NCBI GenBank assembly: GCA_946902875.1
Contig: OX336345.1
Location: forward strand, 3,379,395-3,443,394
From: Nematopogon swammerdamellus
Taxonomy: Eukaryota; Arthropoda; Insecta; Lepidoptera; Adelidae
Length of the DNA stretch: 64,000 nucleotides
Reading direction: 5' to 3'
Numbering within the stretch: position 1 is the stretch's first letter; every line of letters begins with the position of its first letter. Made by a program: the position numbers and the translations under genes. The notes below the pieces were generated by a model that did not search any database, was not told where the DNA came from, and worked only from the letters and a program-made list of their open reading frames with translations. This document shows positions 10,151-21,411 of the stretch, piece after piece.

Positions 10151-12421
10151 GCAGCGTCTTTAACTTCCGATAACTTGTCCGCAGTTTTAGGCCTTCGGAC
10201 TGTTTCGTCGGCCTCGCCTCGCCGCCTCGAGTAGGTGATTCTGTAATATCTGTCGAAGCTCTCGTCCCTCCGACGAGCTGCTCTATAAAGATAGCGATAG
10301 GCCTGACGTCTCCTTTAATTGCTGAACTATCTCGTGCCTCGTGATTTACGACTAGCCTCATATCGTTAATAGAAACGTCCTCTCGACTCCGATACACCTC
10401 GTACTCAAATACTCCTGTAAAAGCATTGCCAGCACCTATAAACATTTTACTGCATAATTTATACACTTTTTTCGATCTATTCCGCCCGAGTATTAGGTTG
10501 TATGATTGAGTGCGTTTTTATAGTTCTAATCGAATGTTTTCTGAAGTATTATAAAGGAGAACCTCCTATTAACTGGTCTATTGACTACGACACACATGTT
10601 TATTGCGTCCGCTTTACGACATCTATCCGAGAGAGACGGGAGACATTATTTTTATGTGACTCGTGTAAGAAAGAAGGTACTTACTTAACTGTAGGGATAT
10701 AAAAACAGCATAAAGGTTTCTGAAAACATACCGGGCGCCACATGCCGACGAGAATTTATTTCTCCTAAATGAATGCATGAGCCCACAGGTCATCGTTTCC
10801 GGCTCGCGTATGTCTTGCACTTGTTTGGCTTGTGACTTGTCGGCATTCCTCAGACATGTTTGTTCATATCTCTCTTTTGTGTTTTCTTCAGTATTAATAA
10901 TAATACTGGTACAATACTTTTAAGTACTTGGTGCTTCCTTTAAGTAAGCGGTAAAGAGCAATTCAATTACTATATGAACCTGTTTAGAAGAAATGCTAGC
11001 TCATTTCAGAATTCGGAAAACCGCGAAAAAGGCGCCGCGTTACCTTCCTCTCGAGCAATAACTAGGCAGATGCGAATATAATAATTCACTGTTGCCAACA
11101 CGGCTTTCGACTCTGCCTGGCGCGAGCTCCATTGTGCGAAGAATGGGAATTATAAAGGGTACAGTGCGGAGGAAGCGTGGGGCGGGCGGGGGTGGGACGC
11201 GTTATTGTGGCAAGTGTAACGCGCTGCCACGCCAGCGGAATGTACAATATGCGGGAAGCTACACCGACTCCTCTCCGCCTTTTCTGTAGAGCCACGTCGC
11301 CGGCTTCTGCTCGACTTTCCCGCGCAGACCTAACTGTCGCTGAATAATTCGAAATTTTGTGGGTATAGAATTCAGTGGCGACGAGTGGACTTCCAGGAAG
11401 GGCGCTGAAGAAATTACCTCCAAAAATGTCCCCTCTATATAGTTGAAGCGTTCGGTAGAGTACGCAGAGCAGATAGGTATCGGTCCATATATTCGACTTT
11501 TATCCGTTTATCTCGGTATCTGCTTAAAGGCTTTTGAAGGACTAAACTATTGGTCTCGAATTAAAAAAAAAGAATATCCATTAGCTAGCATTAATTCATA
11601 AGAACAAATGTCATGGGGAAGGAATACGGTTATACCTATTGGTCCGTAACGGTTGCGCAGAATTGTTTTAATTTTTTGACAATGTTCAACTCCTGAATTG
11701 AGATTAAATTTGTCAACTGTTATTTGAAATGTATCTTTGATAGAGGTACGATTAATGTTCAATATCAATTCGATGTTCTCTTAAAGACATACTGGCATGG
11801 TGTTGTTTAATGATAACATACTGATCTGTCGTGCAGCTCACTGCACTAGAACTTTATTGAGAGAAGCCTTGAGTAGCCTCCATTCATATCATCGTGATTT
11901 GAATTAATGCGATTTAGACAAAACGTGAGCCATCCAGCTTAGTGCTCTTTCAAAAGAATCCAACATTTGCTACACACGTGGTATTTTAAAATTGTGCATA
12001 TTTTTTACCATCATGGTCGCTTCACGTCGTTTCGCATGATTCACGATGAAATTTTCAAAGATGTTTTGCTAGTTAGGTATCGCAGCCTGCCTAAGTAATT
12101 GCGCGACCCTTCCGTGCTTAATATTTAAGCAGAGCCTACATATTTTATCCAAATGAACAGGAACCACAACCTCAGCTTTGAGAGCATACTCACCGCTGGG
12201 TTAAACTGCTATTTCGCCGTACCTCGTCGTTCATATACATTTGTAATGTTTGATCTTAAACGTTTTCAGAACAGTTAATGTACTTACCTTCCAAATTGAT
12301 CCTGACAATCACTTATAGTGATTTTTCTTCATCGCCTTTGCTTTGTGTTTTCTTTGTCTCTTTTCATGTTTTATTTTTAAATTGTGTGCTATAGAGAGTT
12401 TCTCATCTATTGTATAACTTG
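10151..12421. other. Unassigned 2.3-kb region
   Basis: Mostly AT-rich sequence. The open frames at about 10062-10466 (-) and 11547-11768 (-) show no domain I recognise and start in or beside repeat DNA. I see no promoter, RNA gene or transposon end. Confidence 0.35.
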
Positions 12422-12711
12422 TCCACTGCATCTCTCCCCATGCATGTCGTAAAAGGCGACTAAGGGATAAGGACAAGATGCCGTGCTAAAGGGCGACAGA
12501 CTCGCCACCTCTCACCTTGGCACGGTACTTCCACCGAGCCATGTAGCAGGTGTCTTCGTGCCTTACTTGCTGCTTGATCGATTGAATCTTGTTCGAATAC
12601 TTTACGAAACGCGGTGGTCGGTGTTATGCTGTAATTTACCAGAGTTCTTGCAGCACAACACCGATTACTCTGCTTAACTCGATTGTCGGGGTTCAGCGTG
12701 TGTGATATGAA
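12422..12711 (+). repeat. Family C retroposon, 5' block truncated
   Basis: Starts inside the shared 5' block (CCACTGCATCTCTCCCC, ATGTCGTAAAAGGCGACTA) and continues into a body shared with 37962-38272, 47493-47812, 49686-50035 and 59868-60196: CACCTCTCACCTTGGC, ACTTGCTGCTTGAT, GTAATTTACCAGAG, CAACACCGATTACTCTGC, then GTTCAGCGTGTGTGATAT. Other copies end in (ATGT)n. It has no open frame of note. I do not know its published name. Confidence 0.7.
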
Positions 12712-13020
12712 TGCACAACTTGTGAATAAATAAATGACAGTAAGTAAAGATGGACAGGTCGTTATATGCCGGCGTGTTGTCAAACGAGCGTGTTGAAATG
12801 AGTTCTTGATGCTCGGTGGCTGTCGTGTGGCTGCAGAAATTTCTCATCAGCGGCCTCGCGCCAGCTCCAGCGACGCGGCCCAGTCAGCTATGCTAATGTC
12901 ATTGTGAGCAGTGCTCCGGACACCGGAGGCTATGTCGCCTCCGAGCTCTGAGGCACACGACTCGACGACGAGCGGTAGGAAGCGTTTGGGGGGTCTTCAA
13001 TGTCGGGGGGTCTTCGTACT

Positions 13021-13488
13021 GTGTGGGGTCGGTACTTAAAAAGAATAGCCCCACTGCATCTCTCCCCGTCGCATCGTAAAAGTCGACTAAGGGATAAGAA
13101 AATTCGTCAGCCTCGGTAGCTCAGTGGCGCGGTTGGTTAGTCAACTGTTATTAAGCAACGCTGAGCGCGGTCAGTGATTGGATGGGTGACCGCTCGACCG
13201 TTGGAGGCTGACCGTGGTTCGGATTCCACGTTAAACTGTAGGTCCCTTCCCTTCTTACCTTACTAGGTGGTAGGGTTTATCCCGGCCGGGTTGGTACCAC
13301 CGCACTGAACGAAACGTCGGTCGAAACGGCTATGTAAATAGTTCGTGTTTTCCGTCCAGTTTAGTGTAGCCGACATGAAATGAAGGGAAGCACTGACATG
13401 GCACCTAGTTCACCCTGTGTTATGGGCTGACATCACGGATGTTGTAGGTGATGTAGCCAACCGTGTCAGGTTCCATAAAAAAAAAAAA
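13021..13488 (+). repeat. SINE-A, full-length (tRNA/5S chimeric head)
   Basis: 468 bp ending in a 12-A tail. The order is: shared 5' block (GTGTGGGGTCGGTACTT to GACTAAGGGAT); tRNA-like A box TAGCTCAGTGG at 13117-13127; a segment at 13153-13204 resembling the 3' half of insect 5S rRNA (AAGCAACG, GCGCGGTCAGT, TTGGATGGGTGACCGC); B box GGTTCGGATTCC at 13216-13227; the central TAGGTCCCTTCCCTT / TTACTAGGTGGTAGG domain; and a 3' end with ATCACGGATGTTGTAGG and GTCAGGTTCCAT before the tail. It encodes no protein; a LINE would be needed in trans. The 5S-like piece between the A and B boxes is unusual. Confidence 0.85.
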
Positions 13489-13548
13489 TTTTGCTTGTTG
13501 ATTCTGTCAAAATTTGTTGAACATTGACCAAATTGTTCAAGCGTTACG

Positions 13549-13787
13549 GGATTTTTTAAATGTAATCCGGTATGGGGGGCTGAGTCAGAGCGGTCACATG
13601 CTCCGACCAGCCAATGTCACCTCCGAAGGTGTCAATATCGGAGAATTTCCTCTGGATTGCTGGCTACACTGGACTAGAAGAGAACACAGCCGAGGCTGCT
13701 ATGCCGCCATCTTACATCCAGTACGGCGATAGCAACTCAGTCGGCCACAATTTGAGCCTACCACCTGGTACAGGGCAAGGGAAACTT
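13549..13787 (-). repeat. SINE-B 3' portion
   Basis: Minus-strand copy with an A-tail remnant at 13551-13558 (T's), then ATGTAATCCGGTATGG, TGCTCCGACCAGCCAATGTC and TTTGAGCCTACCACCTGGTA. The tRNA-like head is absent, consistent with 5' truncation. Confidence 0.8.
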
Positions 13788-13826
13788 TAGTTTGAACTAT
13801 TTTTAGTTAGCTAAGTACCTAGTGAG

Positions 13827-14791
13827 CACTGGCGGCTGGTCCTAAAGTGCGCTCGTGCGCCGCACTACCATACCACGAGAAGTCTTCACTTCACTCAAAA
13901 TAAATAATATCTTACAACATACCTACATTAAAACCATAAAGATCGTACTCCAAATAAATACGAATGTGAATTCGACCTTATTTTATAGATCACAAGGCTC
14001 TTTTTTGCGTTTAAACTTAAACGCGCGCCCCGTGCGGAGTCGAGTAACGCACGCGGGTCTCCCATACTGAATGTATGGGGATCGGCAAAACACCGCTGGC
14101 GCGTCAGACAAAAGATACTTCATAGAAACAGTATGGGCCGAAATGGAGTTCTGCGTGCGGCGCACGAGCGCCAAACAAGGACGCTATATCGTGAATAGCC
14201 GCGCGTGCGACACGTCGCGAGCGATTTCTTTTGCACGAGTGCGTCTGCCTAGCTAGAGTCAGCGCGCTGCTGTCATGTGATGTCACATACCCGTTAGCGC
14301 GCGAATATTTAAAATGAGATATGGTTAGGTTTTGTGCTTTCTTTCACGTGATACTGTGAATTAAGTGGTGCCGATATTTGCCTAAGCGTTGGTTAAAGAA
14401 AGGTAAGGCCTTACAATCAAGTGATCCCGGGTTCAATTCCTACTTTTCAAATGCTTTTATTTTTATATATTTTTTTGAAGTATTTTTAGGACATTACTAC
14501 TGTTTTCTTTTTGAAAGCTGCAGTAGTGTTGTGGTCTATGGGTGTATTCATAAAGGTACTAAAAATGAGTTAAAAAACTTGTTTGGATTTTTCTTCTTGT
14601 TTTTTGCAACTCATTGAGTGTCTTGAGAATATTCATACTAGGTACGTACATAATAAAACGGAGGCGTTTAAAAAATTCGGAAGTCCCGATCTTCAAATAA
14701 CATGACAGGAATGTGTTGGGAAATTTGGTATTTAAGTACCTAGGTAGGTACTTAGCGCACTACCGGTCACTGAAGTCACCAGCCGCCACTG
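13827..14791. mobile_element. 965-bp non-autonomous hAT element, TSD CTAGTGAG
   Basis: Perfect 8-bp direct repeats CTAGTGAG lie at 13819-13826 and 14792-14799. The left end CACTGGCGGCTGGT and the right end, minus strand, CAGTGGCGGCTGGT match at 13 of 14. The subterminal AGTGCGC motif also recurs inverted. The interior has GC-rich blocks (14010-14290), a TCGCG-rich stretch and a tRNA B-box-like GGGTTCAATTCC at about 14429, but no transposase. It needs an active hAT transposase elsewhere. Confidence 0.85.
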
Positions 14792-14799
14792 CTAGTGAG

Positions 14800-16214
14800 A
14801 TCAGTGTGTTACTGTTTAGATACATTTAGAATACTCCAGGCGGGCTTCTCATGAATAACTTCCTCGTTTTCGAATTCAATATGAAACAAGTTGCTTCCCG
14901 AGACTTCTGACCACTGATTCCCATTCAGTGCTCTGACGTCTTTTTCCTAACCAAATTAGTAATTCTACAAAATCGTTAACGGGATGCTGCATTGACCTTG
15001 AACGCAAAATTATCGTTGACTCCAGGCAACTAGTGTAGCCTAACTTGACGTGGACGAGCCGAAAGAGGCTTAGTGCTTTCCTATGAATATTTAGGCCTAT
15101 GCATATGCTCAAAGGGGTAATTTTAGCTGACCGTACTTGTTGCTAATTGCTTGTTAGTCGCTCCCCGGTTGCGTCCATTTTCCAATCTGAACTGGACACG
15201 GCAACTGAGCGAGCTTGAAAATATGAAGCGATACAACCGCCGCCGCCTCCAACCAAATTAATCGAGTACCAAGACAGCTTGCCTCTAATCAAAATATATA
15301 CCGCGCTCGAGTAAATTTATACATAGATACACCTAACGAAGTTACGTTAGCTCAAAGCGAACGAGGCAACATTATTATGTGCCTTTATTTTTTTTTTTTA
15401 TTTACGAAAGAGAATCCTGGACTCTGTAGCCCGAAGCCATTTTTTCAGCTTACTTCCATTGTCGGCGTAGATAAAGAATAATATGGGTCGCCGAAAAAAA
15501 ACGGAGCTTTTATAATGCGCGGGGCGGATCTTGGCGTGTCGCCGCCGCAGCGGTTCGTCGGTGTTCTCCCTCGCACCCGCACCGTACTTGTATAGTTTAT
15601 TCGCGTGGCGGGTCGCCCGCTGCGGAGACGACACGCCGAGATCCGTCCCGGGCACTATACTGAGACTTCGTCGTCGGGCGCGGCGGCGGCGGCGGGGTCA
15701 TCACCGCCGCGTTCCTCTGTAAATGTGATTGTATTTTGTTGCAGCGGATATTGATAAATCTAATTGTCTTCAAAGTTTATTGGCTATCCAATCGCACTGA
15801 TCAATGACCATTACCGTTTTGTTTAACGACTGGCGCTGACGGGGAGCGCCTCTCGAGATCTCTCGCCGCGCCGCCGCAGTTAATGAAATCCACACATAAA
15901 TTTCGTGTTAAATTGTAATGTAGCGTTCAATCGTTTGTAATTGGGTCGTCGGCGACGGATCGGCTGAGAGCCGCGACCTGACTAGCTTTTGCTTCACCTT
16001 TAGGTCGGCGGCGCGACATTTCGCGCTCGCGCCCGCGTATAGGTCGGTGGCTCCGACTTTCACTCGGTGTTTGTAAACTGACGCCCGCTGACGCAACAAG
16101 GGCGTGAACTAAGTGTTCTAGGCGGCGTGGCGACGCGCTGTGAGCGCGATTGAGACGTGCTGCAAGGTTGGCTGGTGCATACCACCCTGAGAACCGCTGC
16201 GCGCAAAACAGATT
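14800..16214. other. Unassigned 1.4-kb region
   Basis: Contains a (CGG)n-like tract at about 15680-15698 and otherwise mixed-composition sequence. No coding region is recognised. Confidence 0.35.
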
Positions 16215-16221
16215 CAGATAT

Positions 16222-16229
16222 TACTTTTT

Positions 16230-16260
<31 letters not shown>

Positions 16261-16262
16261 TT
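16222..16262 (-). repeat. (TTTA)n microsatellite, probable LINE tail
   Basis: About ten TTTA/ATTT units. With the downstream minus-strand 3' UTR-like sequence it fits the A-rich (TAAA)n tail of a LINE lying on the minus strand. Confidence 0.6.
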
Positions 16263-16870
16263 AAGACCAACCAACAGTGAAATTAATTACATTACAGTAA
16301 TACTTATGATTAAACACATACACCGGTGAAGGTTGATACAGATAAGAAAAAAAAAACATAAAACAGATGGATGACTACAAACCATGTAGATAACTTAGAA
16401 TGTGATGTAATAGATTAAAAACTAAATAATAAACTAATGATTAAAGTAAAAATGTAACCATGAATGAATATGAGTGAAAACAAAAATAACTGAAATAAGC
16501 AAAAAATCACCGAAGAAGAAATTACAATAAAACATGTGAATTTGATACGCAAGCCAATATAAAAGTTACTACGAAGAACTATGGACCAAGAAGTACTATG
16601 GCATGGTTGACAGGTACCTAGTGCATATAATTAAGTACTCGTACCAAAAAATTTTACTGATGCCAGTCTCTTAACCCTGCACAATCCATCACTGAAAAAC
16701 TTTCGCCATAAAGAACAGACGACATTAACAATATTTCATTGAGGCATATGCATGTCCAGTACGGTTCGTAATTTTTTTTGTCATGTCCCGTTCAGCAAAG
16801 AAATCTACAAAGAAGAACCGGACAAGACACCTTATAGAGCTTTATTTATAAATGTACCTAACTTCATAAA
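16263..16870 (-). repeat. LINE 3' UTR, jockey-like (copy of the 54308 family)
   Basis: On the minus strand, positions about 16700-16870 read AGCTCTATAAGGTGTC, GGTTCTTCTTTGTAGA, GCTGAACGGGACATGACAA, ATGCATATGCCTCAATGAAA and TGTTCTTTATGGCGA. All of these recur on the plus strand at 54640-54800. The 16263-16700 part, nearer the (TTTA)n tail, is not shared with that copy. No coding part is visible. Confidence 0.65.
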
Positions 16871-17319
16871 AAAAGATAAAAAAATACAAGGAACATAGGG
16901 TTCAGTCAAGTCATTAATACAAGTTGCGTTTATACGTTTATACAATTAATTTGAATCATTAAAGTCAGCAAAATGTATTTATAATAGGAAAAAAATCGCT
17001 TAACTTGTAAAATTGATTATCTAAGAGAAACACCCTTCCCGAAAAAAAACCTTACAATGGAATCATCTGCCGCAACTCGCAAGCAAAGTGTCTGTGAAGA
17101 CGAATCCTTATGATGCTCTTTCCATAAAATGCTCTGTAGAGGTATTCTGTGATACTCGCTAACAACACATAAGGTATCATTGTCGAATTCTGTCGCAGGG
17201 GTTGCTTTGTCTAAAATATCTTATTCAATAGGCGCACTCGACAGCAAGTCGTACCTACCTATTGTGTCGTATCGATGATATCGCATTATTTCCCACTTCA
17301 CCTACTTTTGACTTACTAA
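16871..17319. other. Unassigned AT-rich
   Basis: May be more upstream sequence of the LINE at 16263-16870, but I see no coding motif. Nothing else is recognised. Confidence 0.3.
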
Positions 17320-17451
17320 AGACCGCCCGCCAGGTGGGACGACGGCATCAAGTGCGTAGGCGGAAAGCAGTGGTTCCGTATCTCTGAAGACCGGGAGGAC
17401 AGGAGGAAAGTTGGAAAGGCGTATGTCCAGCAGTGGACGCTTACACGCTGA
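17320..17451 (+). pseudogene. RTE-type LINE, extreme C-terminus
   Basis: A 43-codon open stretch ending at TGA (17449-17451) reads RPPARWDDGIK, GKQWFRISEDR and KAYVQQWT. The pattern (G)RPxxRWxDDI..., W..., (E/K)AYVQQWT is the characteristic last segment of lepidopteran RTE-like reverse transcriptases. Everything upstream, including the polymerase, is missing. It is too short to be found by length-based ORF calling. Confidence 0.75.
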
Positions 17452-17515
17452 CTGACTTGACATCTACACTTTATATAGTAATAGGTTTTGGTTTAATTAA
17501 AACTCATAGATATGA

Positions 17516-17709
17516 CCCACACTGAATGAAAAGTCGGTCGAAACGGCTATGTAAATAATTCGTTTCTCTATCTCTCTCTCTTTCTCTTAATAATTCGTGT
17601 TTTCCGTCCAGTTCAGTCTAGCCGAAGGGAAGCACTAACATGGCACCTAGTTTACCAAGGTGTCATGGGCTGATATCACGGATGTTGTAGGTGGTGTAGC
17701 GTATTCCAT
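17516..17709 (+). repeat. SINE-A 3' fragment with internal insertion
   Basis: Contains CACTGAATGAAAAGTCGGTC, GTGTTTTCCGTCCAGTTCAG, GGGAAGCACTAACATGGCAC and ATCACGGATGTTGTAGG. Between AATTCGT and its repeat, a TCTCTCTC-rich stretch of about 35 bp interrupts the normal sequence, so this copy is rearranged. Confidence 0.75.
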
Positions 17710-18725
17710 AAAACGAAACCAACAAACCACAGAGCAAAAAAGTCCGGTCTTGTCGCCCTCCTCGCGGGCGGTGTGGCCCGTTCGTTGTTCTGTGCAACAA
17801 ACCATAAAAAAATATATAAAAAAAAGAAAAGATATACAACCCCAACCTTACCCACCTCAATTAAGCAGTAAAATAGTTAGTTGTCACACGTCCTGTCACG
17901 TTCCCGCTGCGTTGCTTGTCGCCTGATCCAACACAATAAACACTGCCGGTCATGGTATAGTATAGGGTTTAACAGTATAGTAGTCTCGGGGCCCGTTTCG
18001 TGTGACGGAGCATACTATCGTGCCTGGGACATGTATATGGTTATTATCCGGCAAACTTGTAAATTTCCCTCCAAACCACTACGGAGATGGTTATCTGTAG
18101 GCCTACGCAGCGACTGCGCCGTAGTAGCGGAAACAATATTGTCAATATTTGTCAGCTTTTCCGAGATGCGAGACGCGTTTTGATACTAAATTTGTTCCGC
18201 GGTGGTGTACCGACGACCTCGAATAAGAAACGTATAAAATTTTTTAAAGCTTTAACTGTCTCTTGTGCGATCGCATTAAGTCTTCATTAAGATTATTTAA
18301 AATAAACATCTGGAATAAAATATTTTAGAGCCACATTAAACATGCGCGTAGTTCTGTTAGATTATTATGTATGCAAATATTCATACAGAATTGTATGCTA
18401 AACTGATTCAGATATGCATACATACGACTTTGTCTTCAATAAAACAAAGATACTTTCTATGTCTCAGATGAGCGTTGATAAAGTTGTTACGAGCGAGCCA
18501 TATTTTAATAAATTTGCCATCTTGAGAATTTAAATTCTCGCCTAAAGCTGTCGTAATTGAAGTCGTTACACAGTTTCATGTGTTTACATTACAATCTTTG
18601 AGCTTGTACTAATACCTAGATTGTAATTTGACTCACCTTGAGGAAATGTTTTAAAGCGTAAAAGAGAAGGGCTAGGAATAAGTTGTATTTAGTATCTATG
18701 TTCTATCATGTGTATGTATTTAAGC
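17710..18725. other. Unassigned 1-kb region
   Basis: AT-rich. No repeat end or coding motif is recognised. Confidence 0.3.
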
Positions 18726-19034
18726 GGGTGACCGCTTGACCGTTGGAGGCTGACCGTGGTTCGGATTCCACGTTAAACTGTAGGTCCCTTCCCTTCTTAC
18801 CTTACTAGGTGGTAGGGTTTATCCCGGCCGGGTTGGTACCACCGCACTGAACGAAACGTCGGTCGAAACGGCTATGTAAATAGTTCGTGTTTTCCGTCCA
18901 GTTTAGTGTAGCCGACATGAAATGAAGGGAAGCACTGACATGGCACCTAGTTCACCCTGTGTTATGGGCTGACATCACGGATGTTGTAGGTGATGTAGCC
19001 AACCGTGTCAGGTTCCATAAAAAAAAAAAAAAAA
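18726..19034 (+). repeat. SINE-A, 5'-truncated, near-identical to 13181-13488
   Basis: Begins in the 5S-like segment (GGGTGACCGCTTGACCG) and runs to a 15-A tail. Over about 300 bp I find one difference from the copy at 13181-13488 before the A-tail, including shared unusual variants (CAGTTTAGTG, CACCCTGTGT, CAGGTTCC). This indicates a recent common source. Confidence 0.85.
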
Positions 19035-19180
19035 TATGTTGTCTGTATTTTATGTATTGTATAAACAAACAGGTATGTACGAGTATGTTACATGTACGTA
19101 TATTCATAAAAATAAAACATGTATTCGTCCTCCCTTTTGCTTACATATAAACTCTATAATTTTCTTCCTCATCACCTAAA

Positions 19181-19310
19181 GGTTGACTGAAAGATATCAC
19201 TTGAGTCATAAGTCCGCCGTTTACGCACTCCTGTATTTCTTGTTACTTGTCGTGCTCTTCTTATAATTGTATGAAATAAAGATTATGTTTAAGATAGAGA
19301 GATAAAGATT
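19181..19310 (+). repeat. LINE tail family D
   Basis: GGTTGACTGAAAGATATCAC, AAGTCCGCC and ATGAAATAAAGATTATG align with 51840-51965 and, inverted, with 20385-20530 and 46075-46235. It looks like the 3' end of a LINE with an AATAAA-type ending. This copy is diverged. Confidence 0.55.
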
Positions 19311-19837
19311 AAGTTGCTGAGTCTTAAAATAACATTTTACTTTAATTATTACGTTGCAAATACTTTAGTTTCAACATACATTTTCTGGTCTTTTACTGGT
19401 TGGTTGTGTGCGCAACGCGTCGATAGCTTTTCCGCAATAATTTCTTGCAATTTTATCGTAGTTTAAAACGCCTATGTTCTCATAACTCAATATCTGATTT
19501 AAAACTTCGAACGAAAGGGGAAAAGCAGCGAGAGGCGAAGCGGTCAAATTAAACGCCCGTGGCGAGCCTCGGCATTAGAATTATCGCCTCATTATAAACA
19601 GACTGAGCTATGTTTTTTTTGTTATTGCAATGCAAAACGAGCGAGACGACATTAGTCCAATTATCAACACGAACGTTGGAATTACCTGTGTACCTATTAT
19701 TTTTAAAAGTTACTTCTCTTTCTCTGAATTTCTTTCCTGTAAGGAGCTTTTTGTTGTCGTTACTCACAACGTTTTCATTAAATTACTGTTCGGTTTTGTT
19801 TCTATTTATTAGGGCTTAGGTTTATTCTTTATTGTGT
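19311..19837. other. Unassigned AT-rich
   Basis: Nothing recognised. Confidence 0.3.
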
Positions 19838-20009
19838 GTGTTTCCCGAATCCTTTAACCTGGGTGTCTTCAAGTTGAATCGTCGTATTAAGACGGCCTAG
19901 TAACAGTCCGAAAATCAGCTGGCATGGCGCCTGAGCGTGGTTTCGCGAGCAGATGGGTTCTTGGCTCTGTCGACTGCACCATTGGTCCTTCGGCACAGCA
20001 ACCCATGTG
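19838..20009 (+). pseudogene. CR1/jockey-type LINE 3' end
   Basis: Plus-strand remnant: TTTCCCGAATCCTTTAACCT (codons for FPESFNL), GGTGTCTTCAA, CATGGCGCCTGAGCGTGG, TTTCGCGAG and CACAGCAACCCATGTGGG. The coding frame is broken within a few codons. It meets a minus-strand LINE tail at about 20011. Confidence 0.75.
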
Positions 20010-20127
20010 GGTTTACCTATAACTTTGAGCGTTCTTAAGGCAGTTAAACTGCGCTCGAAGTTGTCATAATTTGTTCTACCCGGTTCGATGACTCCCACGA
20101 AGAAGAGCTGGCAAGAAACTTCGCAGC
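20010..20127 (-). repeat. Jockey-like LINE 3' UTR (family with AATAC tail elsewhere)
   Basis: On the minus strand it reads CGAAGTTTCTTGCCAGCTC, GTGGGAGTCATCGAACCGGG and GACAACTTCGAGCGCAGTTT, matching the plus-strand copies at 39890-40084 and 56090-56184. No tail is preserved on the side facing 20010. Confidence 0.7.
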
Positions 20128-20384
20128 TTTTTATTTATTTACTCTACATAACTAATAGTTTTGCTAACTTTAATTCTATTTGAACCCTGTGCTCTATTTC
20201 ATTCAACCAATTGAACGAAATCGCAGTTCACGCAATAAACGTTTAGATTTTCAATCAGACTATTATGATTAACGACGCACGAGCCCATTTCTGATGGGGC
20301 GTAGTAAATTTTACGTTCTGTTCTATTGCCTACATTAGTGGGACTTCCATGTGTGATAGTTTATTGCCATGTATTTTCTTAGAT

Positions 20385-20530
20385 AGATAGATAGATAGAA
20401 AATTCTTTATTGCTCCAGTAAACATTAAACAGTAACAAATACATTGGAAAATTTACATAAGGTGCAAAGGCGGACTTATCCCTTACAGAGATTTCTTACA
20501 GTCAACCTTTGGATGTTTGAGATTCGATAA
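20385..20530 (-). repeat. LINE tail family D with (TAGA)n
   Basis: (TAGA)n at 20383-20398 adjoins TTCTTTATTGCTCCAGTAAA, CAAAGGCGGACTTATCCC and TTACAGTCAACCTTTGG. The plus-strand copy at 51840-51965 is a close reverse complement. Confidence 0.65.
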
Positions 20531-20726
20531 TATAGTGGAATGTAATTAGGTAGTAGCAAAAGAGTTGCGTGACAATTGGAGATAAATTTAATAATAAGAA
20601 TACTTATTAATACATACATATAAGTACATGCTAGTAAAATATAAGCCATACATGTTTAATACATACATTTGTATCATTAAATTTTTTTTTTATATGACTT
20701 ATTACATCTTTTTGTAATAAATGTTT

Positions 20727-21058
20727 TTTTTTTTTTTTTTTTTTATTGAAACTGACACGGTTGGCTACATCACCTACAACATCCGTGATGTCAGCCCATA
20801 ACACCGGGTGAACTTGGTGCCACGTCAGTGCTTCCCTTCGGTCGTGCCGGCTACACTGAACTGGACGGAAAACACAAACTATTTACATAGCCGTTTCGGC
20901 CGACCTTTCATTCAGTGCGGTGGTACCAACCCGGGCGGGTTAAACCCTACCACCTAGTGATATAAGAAGGGAGTCATATCCCTTAGTCGCCTTTTACGAC
21001 ATACACGGGGAGAGATGCAGTGGGGCTATTCTTTTAAAGTACCGGCCCCACACGGTAC
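20727..21058 (-). repeat. SINE-A short subfamily
   Basis: A long T-run at 20728-20746 is the A-tail. The copy includes the 3' domain (GGTTGGCTACATCACCTAC, ATCCGTGATGTCAGCCC), the central domain and the shared 5' block (ATGCAGTGGGGCTATTC, AAGTACCGGCCCC). It lacks the whole tRNA/5S segment: the CTTAGTCGCC end of the 5' block joins directly to GGGAGTCATATCCC. It is the same structure as at 50455. Confidence 0.8.
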
Positions 21059-21289
21059 AAAGATGTAAACTAATTTTTATTTATTTTTTGACTTGATATA
21101 ATATGAAGTATCAAAATTGACGATGGCACTATACACCAGATATAGGTAATTTAAATAGGCAGTGTGGTCAAATTCTTCAGTATTCATGTTTATGCTGTAA
21201 ATATTAATGCTCTTGTGAGCGGTAGTATGGGTTAATTATTTGTAAGTTACTATAATATAATACTTATAAGGTACTAACAAAACATTGTG

Positions 21290-21411
21290 ACTTGCGAAGT
21301 TTGTTTGTCAGTTCTTCTTCGCATTGAATTTAGAACTGGCGGAATTTTCCACATATCCAAGCGTAGGTTACCTACCTATGGATGAAATTATACAATAAAC
21401 AATAAACAATA
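21290..21411 (+). repeat. Jockey-like LINE 3' UTR with CAATAAA tail
   Basis: CTTGCGAAGTTTGTTTGTCA, GTTCTTCTTCGC and a tail of CAATAAACAATAAACAATA. The layout is the same as at 39890-40084, but the middle is diverged. Confidence 0.55.

Noticed and set aside
13153..13204. A 5S rRNA gene
   Set aside because: Only the 3' half is present, always inside SINE-A copies; it is a SINE part, not an RNA gene.
14378..14445. tRNA gene (GGGTTCAATTCC near the end)
   Set aside because: Only a B-box-like motif; no acceptor, D or anticodon stem can be folded around it.
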